Positions 51,801 through 59,463 of a stretch of 64,000 nucleotides of DNA are shown piece by piece (positions within the stretch are counted from its first letter, which is position 1; the number at the start of each line of letters is the position of its first letter). The notes beneath the pieces were generated by a model. The model did no database searches. It had not been told where the DNA came from and saw nothing but the letters and a program-made list of their open reading frames with translations. The DNA lies in assembly GCA_021405325.1 (NCBI GenBank), contig QWII01000005.1:124001-188000 (forward strand), in the 5' to 3' direction. This DNA comes from Caldilinea sp. CFX5. Lineage in GTDB: Bacteria; Chloroflexota; Anaerolineae; Caldilineales; Caldilineaceae. The translations under genes were made by a program, and so were the position numbers.

Positions 51801-52683
51801 AGCGTTTGAACATGTCCTTACACATGTCAAACCAGAGCGTGAGACTCTTTCTGAAGCAATCCTGCGTGAAAAGTGGTGGATCTTTGAGCGTGCTCGTATA
51901 GAATTGTGGACAAAACTTAAACCGCTTGAGTGGTGTTTAGTTGTTGCCCGCACAACTAAACATCTATGTTTTTCTAGACTTTCAAGTGGAATTGCTTATA
52001 CAAATGCCATTCACGTCTTCACCACCAATCGCTGGGATCTCTACACCATTGTTCAATCCACGGTGCATGAAGTGTGGGCGCGCAAATACAGTGGTTCACT
52101 AAAACAAGATTTACGTTATTCACCATCCAAGTGTTTTGATACCTTTCCCTTTCCCGCAGGGCTATGGCAAACGGCCAACCAGGCGCTAGCGGCTATCGGC
52201 GAGCGCTACCATGAAGAACGTCGCGCCCTCATGCGCCACCTCTGGCTGGGTCTCACCGATCTCTACAACCTTTTCCACAACCCGGATCTCACCCCCGCCC
52301 TTGTCGCCAAAGTCAGCAAGCAGCCTGATGCCATCGCCACCGCCGGCTACCAGGGCCTCATCGACCTGCGCACCCGCCACCGGGAACTCGATCTCGCCGT
52401 CGTCGCCGCCTATGGCTGGGCCGACCCTTCGACCGGCTCAGGGCAAGCCTTGGATCTGGGCCACGCCTTCCACGCCATCGACACCCTGCCCGAAAACGAC
52501 CGCATCCGCTACACCATCAGCCCCTCCGCGCGCAAAGAACTCCTCCGCCGGTTGCTGGCGCTCAATCACGAACGGGCCGCTGAGGAGATGAAGGCGGGGT
52601 TGCATGAGAAGAAGGGGAAGAAGAAAAAAGACGACAATGACACAGAGGCTAGTAGTGAACAGATGAGTATGTTTCAGGTATAG
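48880..52683 (+). CDS. Eco57I-type N6-adenine DNA methylase (DrmMI-like)
   Basis: 1267 aa. SAM-binding motif 'VADITCGSGHILLAAARRI' (about 494-512), a 'FGVDLNPLAVELCKVALW' motif and catalytic NPPY ('CILGNPPYLGD', about 757-767). It transfers methyl to adenine N6 to mark self DNA. The N-terminal 480 residues are helical; no nuclease motif is obvious. The part from about 51.2 to 52.03 kb, after NPPY, is clearly more AT-rich than both flanks and likely contains the target-recognition region. A 25-bp repeat adds STGSGQA near residue 1185. With the two helicases it matches the class 1 DISARM gene set. Confidence 0.75.
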   Translation: MNYPSIRIEGGILSADVLDRLEDAAGQQPTDFGFDPSTKVKDEIARAWADAQDYWRIFQRKLASLKPNSPATTETRNHWVVPLLGLLGYQLEYQARGAELNGKSYAISHRVINRSNTPLHIIGVREPSGLDRKPEKAMLRMSAHALVQEYLNLHDELYGLVTNGHLLRLLRDSSRLVKLTYLEFDLERIFSDGLFADFAILFRLLHASRLPLIQENAAESIIERYHQDSLDSGARIRDRLSYAVEEAIKNFANGFLTHLANDALRQAVVNKANPFTAEAYYQSLLRLIYRLLFLMVIEDRDLVFPSQADTNRRAIYDHYYSVQRLRRLAEKPYLADRRQHDLWLALLTTFHLFEEEGPGHKLGIAPLGGDLFGAEAIGPLRHCTLSNDVLLHSLRALSLYEHPETKQKLRVNYAALNVEEFGSVYEGLLEKKPDFLPVGYQIEFVFAQGDKRAVTGSHYTPDNLVVPLLKHSLDHLIAQKLKEANPEKALLSLRVADITCGSGHILLAAARRIATALATVRTGEEQPSPVAFRTAVRDVIRTCIFGVDLNPLAVELCKVALWLEAHNPGEPLNFLDHHIKCGNAIVGYVQREEIEIGIPDEAFVTLPSDDKAVAAALRKRNKEERVQKHQQPLALTPQSQQQLDQIIRNWRTISALPERTPVEIETKKQRYQDFTASGDAWLLNQIAAIPIAQFYLPKTVPSRGWIITDNEFRQYWQGERTPQGQATATAWAMALQKRFFHWFLEFPEIMARGGFDCILGNPPYLGDKHLSGTYGHPFCTYVKWSYAPVGLSDLVVYFIRRIYNLLRPGGFTAFITTNSIKDGDIRKDGLEQVLAQGGAINFAIRGIKWPGHANLVVSLISIYKGAWQNRLCVLDGQNVSYISAFLEDFEDSGTPQELTENAALIFNGIHFRGDGFLITSQQANAMATKNPQCEQVLIPCLNGEELNGSPQQQPSRYIINFMDWPLEKAQKFTEAFEHVLTHVKPERETLSEAILREKWWIFERARIELWTKLKPLEWCLVVARTTKHLCFSRLSSGIAYTNAIHVFTTNRWDLYTIVQSTVHEVWARKYSGSLKQDLRYSPSKCFDTFPFPAGLWQTANQALAAIGERYHEERRALMRHLWLGLTDLYNLFHNPDLTPALVAKVSKQPDAIATAGYQGLIDLRTRHRELDLAVVAAYGWADPSTGSGQALDLGHAFHAIDTLPENDRIRYTISPSARKELLRRLLALNHERAAEEMKAGLHEKKGKKKKDDNDTEASSEQMSMFQV
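52425..52449. repeat. Dispersed repeat read as STGSGQA
   Basis: TTCGACCGGCTCAGGGCAAG core; a palindromic repeat familiar from many Chloroflexota and other genomes (recollection), here in frame inside the methylase. Confidence 0.55.
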
Positions 52684-52788
52684 ACGCAGTATCCCTACCG
52701 CACATCTCAGCTATAGGGATTGATGTAGGTGCAATTACTGGTTGCTTTTAGACGTATATGATTCGATAGATTGCAGGACACGCACAAA

Positions 52789-53709
52789 ATGATAAATACG
52801 ACCGTCTCAGCCATAGAATTGATTGGGTTGCTGTTGATTTTCTCAGGCATTACTCTGTTCCTTGCTGGTGCAAGTATTGTTACTGTTAAGCAATGGATCG
52901 AAATAAAACCTGGATTCAAGACGATTCTTTTTGGTATTGTTTTGGCGGTTGTGGGAACACCGCTACTGTTATTTGATACACTGAATTCACAACAATCCGT
53001 GAGCTATGGTTTAATGAATACACCTACGCCTATTGCAGCGTTAACCCGAGAAGAGGGTGTAACTCTGGCGTCCTCATTTGTGGCATCTAAAACGATCAGT
53101 AATACACAAAATAATTTGCTTTCTACGCCCACTGTAGTTGCGGATACACCTACTTCGACACCGACAGTAGCTATGCCGACCGCCACACCCACACTGGCAC
53201 CGACTAATACGCCGGCGGGAGTGCAAAGTCAACTCAACAGCATATTGGGTGAAGGAAATTGGTTTTGTATGTCTGATCGGTTAGATGCAGTTGGCATCAG
53301 AGAAATTCCCGACAACATGATGCTAAACAGTCCGATTAAAGCTATAGAGAAAAATCGTGTTTTATACGATGCCAATGAAAAGATACCTGTTGGGGGAAGT
53401 GGAACTGTCTGGCTGAATACCCGAATTCAACCTGCTGAGTGTCCCAATCCGATATCTGTTATTTCGACACCTGAAACGCCCACAAAGCAGAGCATTACAT
53501 TCGCGCTTAGTGGCGGCAGTTGGGAGTGTCTAGCTGATACACCCAACGCCGTTTTGATTACCGGTGTCCCCGCAGGCTTCACGATTCAAGCTCCCTTTTC
53601 TGCGGTGGATAAAGAAGGCACAAAATATAATTATGGAGAGGTAGTACCCAGTGGTGGGCCTGCAACTGGCTGGTTACTTACAACTCTGTCTAGAGACCAA
53701 TGCCCATAG
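52789..53709 (+). CDS. Membrane protein with duplicated extracellular domain
   Basis: 306 aa from ATG 52789. Two transmembrane helices (about 8-32 and 44-62), a Thr/Pro linker (TPTSTPTVAMPTATPTLAPT) and two related units at about 150-220 and 240-306: 'GEGNWFCMSDRLDAVGI' with 'SGGSWECLADTPNAVLI', each ending in W(L)...AECP or DQCP. AT-richer than the methylase before it. Not a recognised family; the paired Cys suggests an extracytoplasmic fold. Confidence 0.6.
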   Translation: MINTTVSAIELIGLLLIFSGITLFLAGASIVTVKQWIEIKPGFKTILFGIVLAVVGTPLLLFDTLNSQQSVSYGLMNTPTPIAALTREEGVTLASSFVASKTISNTQNNLLSTPTVVADTPTSTPTVAMPTATPTLAPTNTPAGVQSQLNSILGEGNWFCMSDRLDAVGIREIPDNMMLNSPIKAIEKNRVLYDANEKIPVGGSGTVWLNTRIQPAECPNPISVISTPETPTKQSITFALSGGSWECLADTPNAVLITGVPAGFTIQAPFSAVDKEGTKYNYGEVVPSGGPATGWLLTTLSRDQCP

Positions 53710-53896
53710 GTTGAAGGTTTGGGTTGACACCGTTGTTGGAGGTGAGGGTTGAATCATGAACGGGCTGCGGCCGCGAATAAGCCATTACCAATGAAATGCG
53801 GCAAACGCAGTGGTCAAGTTGATGAGCCACAGTTGGAATTGTTTGAGTGAAGCCTTCTGCAATTGACCTGCTCTTGAAATTGGGAACAATGGAACT
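53710..53896. other. Short gap, possible gene remnant
   Basis: An 18-codon ORF at 53790 ends DEPQLELFE, which looks like the tail of a lost gene. Otherwise I see nothing here. Confidence 0.25.
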
Positions 53897-54736
53897 ATGG
53901 CTGGAATTTGGCTGGGATTAACAGTTGCACTCATGATCTTTGCCTGGTTTTTTTGGGGACTCAAAGCGCTTGACCCGAATTTACCCATACATAAGTGGAT
54001 CACCAAGCGTGACGCAGTTAAATTGTTTGGTTTCGTTGTCCTACATCTTGGCATTTTCGTGGCAATAGTAGGCTATAACTATCAAGGAACATTTCTAAAG
54101 GGTTTTATCGACACCTTTTATGCGAATTTGGTGACAGAATTAATCAGTATAGCAATCACAGTCCTAGTTATCGATTACATTTTTGAGTTACGAAATGATG
54201 AACGAGAAAAAGAGCGCATTTTACGGCAGATGGCAAGTCACAGCAACGACTTTTCTCGTGACGCTGTGCGGCTCATCAGGGAGAAGTCGTGGATCCGAGA
54301 CGGTTCGTTAAATGATCGAAATTTCAGTTACGCAAATTTAGAAAAGGCCCTTCTACACCAAGGGGTACTGAATCGCGTTGACTTAAGTGGGGCAAACCTT
54401 AGAAACGCGCTCCTACTTGACACAAGTTTAATTGGCGCAAATCTGCATAGAGCGAATTTACAAGAAGCCGATCTTACAGGAGCGAATTTGCATGGGGCAA
54501 ATTTAAAAAGCGTCAATCTGTCTCAAACGATCGTATACGGGACAGTTTTTGACAAAGCTAATTTGAGTCTAGCTGATATATATGATCTGGATTTGAGCCG
54601 CTCTAGTCTTGAAGGTGTGAATCTTAATTCTGCTCGCTATGAAAATGTTAAATGGCCCAAAGGTTTTATCCCTGAAGCCGCCGGGGCCATTCACGATGAA
54701 GGTTATGTTTGGCGTGACCGTGCATGGGAAAAATAG
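53897..54736 (+). CDS. Membrane-anchored pentapeptide-repeat protein
   Basis: 279 aa. Three hydrophobic helices (about 3-22, 42-60 and 75-95), a charged stretch with 'LRNDEREKERILRQMAS', then pentapeptide repeats A(N/D)LXX at about 145-245 ('SGANLRNALLLDTSLIGANL', 'HRANLQEADLTGANLHGANL'), which form a right-handed quadrilateral beta-helix. Similar proteins occur near defence genes but no function is established. AT-rich relative to the helicases. Confidence 0.65.
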   Translation: MAGIWLGLTVALMIFAWFFWGLKALDPNLPIHKWITKRDAVKLFGFVVLHLGIFVAIVGYNYQGTFLKGFIDTFYANLVTELISIAITVLVIDYIFELRNDEREKERILRQMASHSNDFSRDAVRLIREKSWIRDGSLNDRNFSYANLEKALLHQGVLNRVDLSGANLRNALLLDTSLIGANLHRANLQEADLTGANLHGANLKSVNLSQTIVYGTVFDKANLSLADIYDLDLSRSSLEGVNLNSARYENVKWPKGFIPEAAGAIHDEGYVWRDRAWEK

Positions 54737-54906
54737 CGATCATAGGAGCGGCAGTGCGAGCCAAGCAAATGGTCGGAAACGTAAAAATAGGAGTAAGCAC
54801 CACTGAAAAGTAGAAACGCCACTCGCACGACGAGTATAGGTTTATCTCTATCCTTAGACTTGGCATTATTTGAGTAAAATGAGTAGATGACAGATAGGAA
54901 ACATTT

Positions 54907-55230
54907 ATGGCAAAAGACATTACAAACCTGATTGAACGTCTTGATACGTTTGAAGAACGAATGGGTGTCACCCTTGAAGGACTATTCGCCATTGTGGAAG
55001 ACAATAACTTTGTAAAAATTAATGGGGAGCTACATTCGTGCGACGGTGCAGAAATTGAACAAAATACTCAGGTAGTTGTATCTTTACATGATGCAGCCGG
55101 GCGTGTTATCGGGACAAGTACAACACAGTTTAATGCCGAATCTTTTTTCGGCTTTGAAACATTTTCAATCCTATTAATGCCACCGATTGCCCCTATTTCC
55201 AAAATTCGTATCTATCCAAAGGCATGGTAA
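54907..55230 (+). CDS. Hypothetical protein
   Basis: 107 aa. A short coiled-coil-like N-terminus ('LIERLDTFEERMGVT'), then a beta sandwich-like segment ('FVKINGELHSCDGAEIEQNT', 'VVVSLHDAAGRVIGTSTTQF'), the pattern of small FxLD/CARDB-type beta domains. Ends 7 bp before the ATPase gene and may be its partner. Confidence 0.5.
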   Translation: MAKDITNLIERLDTFEERMGVTLEGLFAIVEDNNFVKINGELHSCDGAEIEQNTQVVVSLHDAAGRVIGTSTTQFNAESFFGFETFSILLMPPIAPISKIRIYPKAW

Positions 55231-55237
55231 GTAAGCC

Positions 55238-57265
55238 ATGCTAGAACAGGTTCGCAAACCACTACTCGATGAAGCACGGCAATCGCCTGCGCTCCTTTCC
55301 GATTTAACTGGATTAGAGCGCTATATTGCTGAAAGTTATGACGCCCGCTCCTTTGTCGAATTGTTACAAAATGCGGATGATGCCGGCGCCGGCCGTTTTC
55401 TGATCCAAAGGGTAGGTGCCTTTCTTCTGGTCGCTAACGACGGTCGCCCCTTTACCCAGACTGACTTTGAAAGTCTCTGTCGTAGCGCTGCGTCCTCCAA
55501 AAGCCGCAGCACGAGCATTGGTTACCGCGGGATCGGCTTCAAGTCTGTTGTCGGTCTCGCTGAAAAAATTCACTTGATTAGCGGAACATTGGAAGCTACC
55601 TTCTCGCGTGAGCTTACTGCATGTGAACTGCCAGCCGCCACGCGTGTGCCGCTGATTCGCATTCCTCATCCCCTGCCGCAAGCAGATCGTATACACTTTG
55701 ACCGCGCCATCCATGATCTCAGATCGCTGGGTTTTATCACGATCTTTGTGTTTGCTGATCTGATCGCCACGGGGATTGAGGCCGAATTCAGTGCATTTGA
55801 TGAATCAGCCTTGCTGTTTCTACGACACATTCGCCAAATCGAATTGCGTACGGATGTGGAAACCGTCGTTAGTGTCCGACGGGAAACGCTTGATCACCGT
55901 TTACGCCTCGTCCGCTTAGCCGGCCCAAGTGGGACTAGCACCTGGACCTTGCTGGAGCGTGCCGGCATTGCTCTGGCCTTTGCCCATGACGAGAAGGGCA
56001 TCAAGCGGCTGGATGAACGTCAAGCCGTCGTCCATGCCTTTCTGCCCACACACGAGACCACGGGCCTGGCGATCAAAATCAACGGTGACATCAGCACCGA
56101 TCCATCACGGACCCGTGTCGTCCTTGATGAGCGGACCAAAGCTTGCATCGAGCAAATTGCCCAGTTGGTGATTGATGTGATCAGCGAAAGTTTAGACGGC
56201 GCCTCAGCAAACATCAATGAACAGATGCTTGCGGCCCTCATCCCCTTTTCCGATCCGCGCATGGCCAGCTTTCAACGCCGCTCATTCAAAACCGAATTCC
56301 TTGCAGCACTGCAACATGCGGCCAAAAGTCACTTTGCCGATCTGCGCTATCGCCCTGGTTGGCTCAATGCCGTGGATTATGAAAATCTAACAAGAGTCGC
56401 CAAGGTGCGTGGTGTACTGCGCAAATTTGAAAGTGTGGAAGGGCTACCCACCTTTCTAAAGTTTTTGGGCGCTAAAGAAGCAACCCTCGAAGAGCTATCG
56501 GCTGGTCTGGCAAAAACCATCCCATCCTTGGCCGGCGCCGCCGAAGTCGTCGCCCATGTTGCCAATCGCCATGTCACCAAACAACTAACGGCAACGGACA
56601 TTCGCAGCGAGTGGCGACTTTGGCCAACCGCCGGGACACCGCGCTCACTGTTGGAGGTCAAGCAAAGCCCCCAAGTCTTAGATCGCGATTTTACCGATCT
56701 GGTCTCTGAAAAAACAGGCACACAGACCCAACTGCAGCGCTTGGTCGCCGAACTCACCGATGACAAAACGGTTGCCACCCTGTTGCCTACCCCAAAGAGT
56801 GTCGCCGTGCTGCCAACCGCAGGAGCAATGACCGACCTCCAGACAAAGCCGGAAGCGAGTAATCAAACGTTGGCGCCGCCACTCAGCTTAAAACGCTGGC
56901 GGAGTGCAGAGCAACAAGTCTTAGCACTGCTCAAAGCCCAAGGTTGGCGCGTTGAAGACGTGAGCCGGCAAAATGTCGGCTATGACATTGAAGGCCAGAC
57001 CCCGGAAGGTGCAGCGGTGTGTATTGAGGTGAAAGCGATTGATAACCCCGGCCAACCCTTTACGCTCACCAGCAATGAAGAAGCGGTAGCACGCCAAAAG
57101 AACACAGCCTATTACTTGGCTATCGTCCGCCAAACCAACACCCAACTCGAAGTCGCATTGATTCAAGATCCACTGCGCCACTTAACACTAACCCGCCAAT
57201 GTCGCCAATGGGTTTGGGAGTGTTCGCTCTACCAGTTCAATCCGGCGCGTTTTCCACTGGAATGA
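55238..57265 (+). CDS. Sacsin-like HSP90-type ATPase with C-terminal DUF3883 domain
   Basis: 675 aa. GHKL ATPase: 'FVELLQNADDAGAGRFLI' (N-box with Asn45 and Asp48), 'LLVANDGRPFTQTDF' (G1 box) and 'IGYRGIGFKSVVGL' (lid/G2), as in sacsin N-terminal repeats. After a long helical region the C-terminus (about 560-650) has 'GYDIEGQTPEGAAVCIEVKA', a DUF3883 domain with the D...ExK nuclease-like core. ATPase plus DUF3883 proteins are recurrent in defence islands; the reaction is unknown, but a regulated nuclease is the natural reading. Confidence 0.7.
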   Translation: MLEQVRKPLLDEARQSPALLSDLTGLERYIAESYDARSFVELLQNADDAGAGRFLIQRVGAFLLVANDGRPFTQTDFESLCRSAASSKSRSTSIGYRGIGFKSVVGLAEKIHLISGTLEATFSRELTACELPAATRVPLIRIPHPLPQADRIHFDRAIHDLRSLGFITIFVFADLIATGIEAEFSAFDESALLFLRHIRQIELRTDVETVVSVRRETLDHRLRLVRLAGPSGTSTWTLLERAGIALAFAHDEKGIKRLDERQAVVHAFLPTHETTGLAIKINGDISTDPSRTRVVLDERTKACIEQIAQLVIDVISESLDGASANINEQMLAALIPFSDPRMASFQRRSFKTEFLAALQHAAKSHFADLRYRPGWLNAVDYENLTRVAKVRGVLRKFESVEGLPTFLKFLGAKEATLEELSAGLAKTIPSLAGAAEVVAHVANRHVTKQLTATDIRSEWRLWPTAGTPRSLLEVKQSPQVLDRDFTDLVSEKTGTQTQLQRLVAELTDDKTVATLLPTPKSVAVLPTAGAMTDLQTKPEASNQTLAPPLSLKRWRSAEQQVLALLKAQGWRVEDVSRQNVGYDIEGQTPEGAAVCIEVKAIDNPGQPFTLTSNEEAVARQKNTAYYLAIVRQTNTQLEVALIQDPLRHLTLTRQCRQWVWECSLYQFNPARFPLE

Positions 57266-57356
57266 GGATGGCATAGAGTATTGACCAGCTTTTTAGTATA
57301 GTCGTCGCTTCTGCTCCGTAAAGTTAAAGCGATTATCAATAGGATGGAGACTACCA

Positions 57357-57938
57357 TTGGCCGTCTGGAAGAAAAAGCGTTATCAGCCTGAGCAGATAGT
57401 CCAAAAGATTGAAGAGTATCGCAAATCTGGCAGAAAAGGCTTCCCGTTTTTCGATAAAGAAACACAAACCCTTTTACTCAGTATGATTGAGTTTGATCAT
57501 GCGCTCCCAGAGGCAGAGAAGCGTCGTATCGTTAGTAACGCACTCCAACAAGCATTGCGTGGCCCTGAAGTAACTGTGGCTAATCTACTAGGCGCTATTG
57601 GTACACTAGAACACGATTTTTGGCAGCAACCAACCAAGCCCTATGTGTTGGCAACTGCATTATCGGTGAAAAGCAATTCTCTACTCCCACGCAAGTCGAT
57701 AGAGGGGGCAGTACTTACCTTTACACGCAACCTACCAGCAGAGTTTCGACGTACACGGCAGAGCCTTGCTGAACGCGAAAAGCTTCTACGGATTCCTTCA
57801 CTTCCCATGGGGTATCAGGCGGTGCGCGTCCATGTTCATGCGCGATCCCCAGCCGAAGCAGCGCAATTCGCACTAGATAAAGTGGATCTGCTAAGGGCAA
57901 TTTGGAATTACATCTCCAATATGGTCAAACTAGAATAA
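57357..57938 (+). CDS. ApeA-like protein, N-terminal part (frameshifted)
   Basis: 193 aa from TTG 57357 (AGGATGGAG at 57341-57349). Mostly helical, ending 'VDLLRAIWNYISNM' before a stop. The following ORF in the -1 frame continues as 'GQTRITSGRRDDPVNQIVLG', which reads as the natural next segment, so the two are probably one gene with a lost base near 57920-57935. No catalytic motif in this half. Confidence 0.55.
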   Translation: MAVWKKKRYQPEQIVQKIEEYRKSGRKGFPFFDKETQTLLLSMIEFDHALPEAEKRRIVSNALQQALRGPEVTVANLLGAIGTLEHDFWQQPTKPYVLATALSVKSNSLLPRKSIEGAVLTFTRNLPAEFRRTRQSLAEREKLLRIPSLPMGYQAVRVHVHARSPAEAAQFALDKVDLLRAIWNYISNMVKLE

Positions 57939-58642
57939 CATCGGGGCGACGTGACGATCCCGTGAACCAGATTGTGTTGGGACCACTTCATTCCCTTCAT
58001 CATCCTTCGGGCAAACTGGCAACCGAAATCTTTTGGTATGAACCAGGGTATCGCTTTCCCCCACAACCCCTAAGTCTGGGCAAGGAGCGTGATAAGCTCT
58101 TCGCCTTTGAGACACAGATCCGCAACTGCTTAAAGCAACTAAACTATCGCACAACAATGGAACAGGCATTGCTTCGCTATGTACGCGCCCTCGATGAACA
58201 TGACTGGCAGAAATCCTTTTCACGTCTGTGGAGTTTGCTGGAACTACTCACGTATACCCAACATGCAAAGTACGATGTCACAATTGAACGCGCTTGTTTT
58301 CTCTTTGAAGAACGCAATTATTATCGGCAGCTTTTGGAACATTTGCGTGAAAATCGCAATCGCTCTACCCACGACGACGAAGGCTCATCTGAAATTGAGG
58401 CGCATATGTATCAGTTAAAGACCATCATTGATGTACTATTAGAGTACCAAATTTTCAATCGTCTCAAATTTGATAGCATGGTCGAGTGGGGCGAATTTCT
58501 GGATATGCCAGTGGATGCCAATGCCTTGAATAACAAGCTTATTGGCCTGAAGAATGACATCACAAAGCTCAATCGAACAATGAACATTGTACAGAAAGCC
58601 ATTCAGTTCCGCCAGGTTGACAATGGTGCCAATGATTCGTAG
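57902..58642 (+). CDS. HEPN-domain protein, C-terminal part
   Basis: 246 aa in the track, coding convincingly from about residue 6. 'PVNQIVLGPLHSLHHPSGKL' and 'FWYEPGYRF' precede a helical domain with 'LRENRNRSTHDDEGSSEIEA', which contains the HEPN motif R-x4-H (Arg152, His157) expected of HEPN/ApeA ribonucleases. These cut RNA to abort infection. Joined to the 57357 ORF it would be a roughly 430-aa protein. Confidence 0.55.
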   Translation: MELHLQYGQTRITSGRRDDPVNQIVLGPLHSLHHPSGKLATEIFWYEPGYRFPPQPLSLGKERDKLFAFETQIRNCLKQLNYRTTMEQALLRYVRALDEHDWQKSFSRLWSLLELLTYTQHAKYDVTIERACFLFEERNYYRQLLEHLRENRNRSTHDDEGSSEIEAHMYQLKTIIDVLLEYQIFNRLKFDSMVEWGEFLDMPVDANALNNKLIGLKNDITKLNRTMNIVQKAIQFRQVDNGANDS

Positions 58643-58671
58643 TTGCTCTAACCATCCAAGGAGAACGCATA

Positions 58672-59355
58672 ATGACCATCCGTGACCGCATTATCGACTT
58701 TTTGCAAGCACGCCCAGAAGGGATTGATGACGATAGCTTGGCCGCCGCCCTGAAGCTGAAACAACGCCAACAGGCCAGCAGTCGTTGCCGGCAGTTGGCA
58801 CAGGAGGGCCACCTTGTTCGACAAATGGTCAATGGCAAAATTCATAACATCTGGCGCACCCAGCCGGCTACAGACGCGTCTATAGCTGCTGTTGCCACAC
58901 CCGCCACACCCACGTGGGCAGTCGATACAACCAGGTCCTGGTTCTGGGAAGGCAATGTCCAAACCGCTGTTGCCAGCTATTTGGTGAGCCAAGCCTACGC
59001 AATCCACTCGCTGGCCGACACAGCAACCAAAGCCCGTGGCAAAGATCTGATGGCGGTGCGCAACGGCATTCCTTTGTGGATTACCGTCAAAGGCTACCCA
59101 ACCGGCACCGCCAAAACGCGCCCTTCCACCCAAGCCGGCCACTGGTTCAAACAGGCAGTATTCGACATCATCGCCTACCGTGGCGAAGATGCCAACGCCG
59201 AACTCGGCCTTGCTCTCCCTGCTTTCCCGCGCTACCACACCCTGGCGCATAAAATCGCCTGGTTCCAACCTGTTGCCGGCTTTGCCTACTACTGGGTACA
59301 AGAGAACGGCACAATTGTTGTTGAAGCGGCAGACAATCAATCCGCACTAAGCTAA
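58672..59355 (+). CDS. Winged-helix + PD-(D/E)xK-like nuclease protein
   Basis: 227 aa with AAGGAG. Residues 1-65 form a winged helix ('DDDSLAAALKLKQRQQASSR', 'EGHLVRQMVNGKIHNIW'). An Ala/Thr/Pro linker leads to a restriction-endonuclease-like fold: Glu93 ('WFWEGNVQTAVASYLV'), Asp125 ('GKDLMAV'), then 'LWITVKGYP' with Thr138-x-Lys140, where Thr replaces the usual Glu. Later 'WFKQAVFDIIAYRG' supplies the next helix. Predicted DNA-cutting or DNA-binding subunit; whether it is catalytic with the Thr is open. Confidence 0.6.
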   Translation: MTIRDRIIDFLQARPEGIDDDSLAAALKLKQRQQASSRCRQLAQEGHLVRQMVNGKIHNIWRTQPATDASIAAVATPATPTWAVDTTRSWFWEGNVQTAVASYLVSQAYAIHSLADTATKARGKDLMAVRNGIPLWITVKGYPTGTAKTRPSTQAGHWFKQAVFDIIAYRGEDANAELGLALPAFPRYHTLAHKIAWFQPVAGFAYYWVQENGTIVVEAADNQSALS

Positions 59356-59463
59356 ACAAAAGCACAATTTCTAGCCACAATTAACGTTTCCAGAGTAGAA
59401 GTTTAATCTTCACACCTCTTACGCAGGCAGAAATTGTAAATCTGAATAGTAAGGAAGCTTTCG

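Noticed and set aside
40732..52683. BREX or standard type I restriction system
   Set aside because: No PglZ, BrxL, BrxC or HsdS/HsdR-like gene; the gene set fits DISARM-type proteins better.
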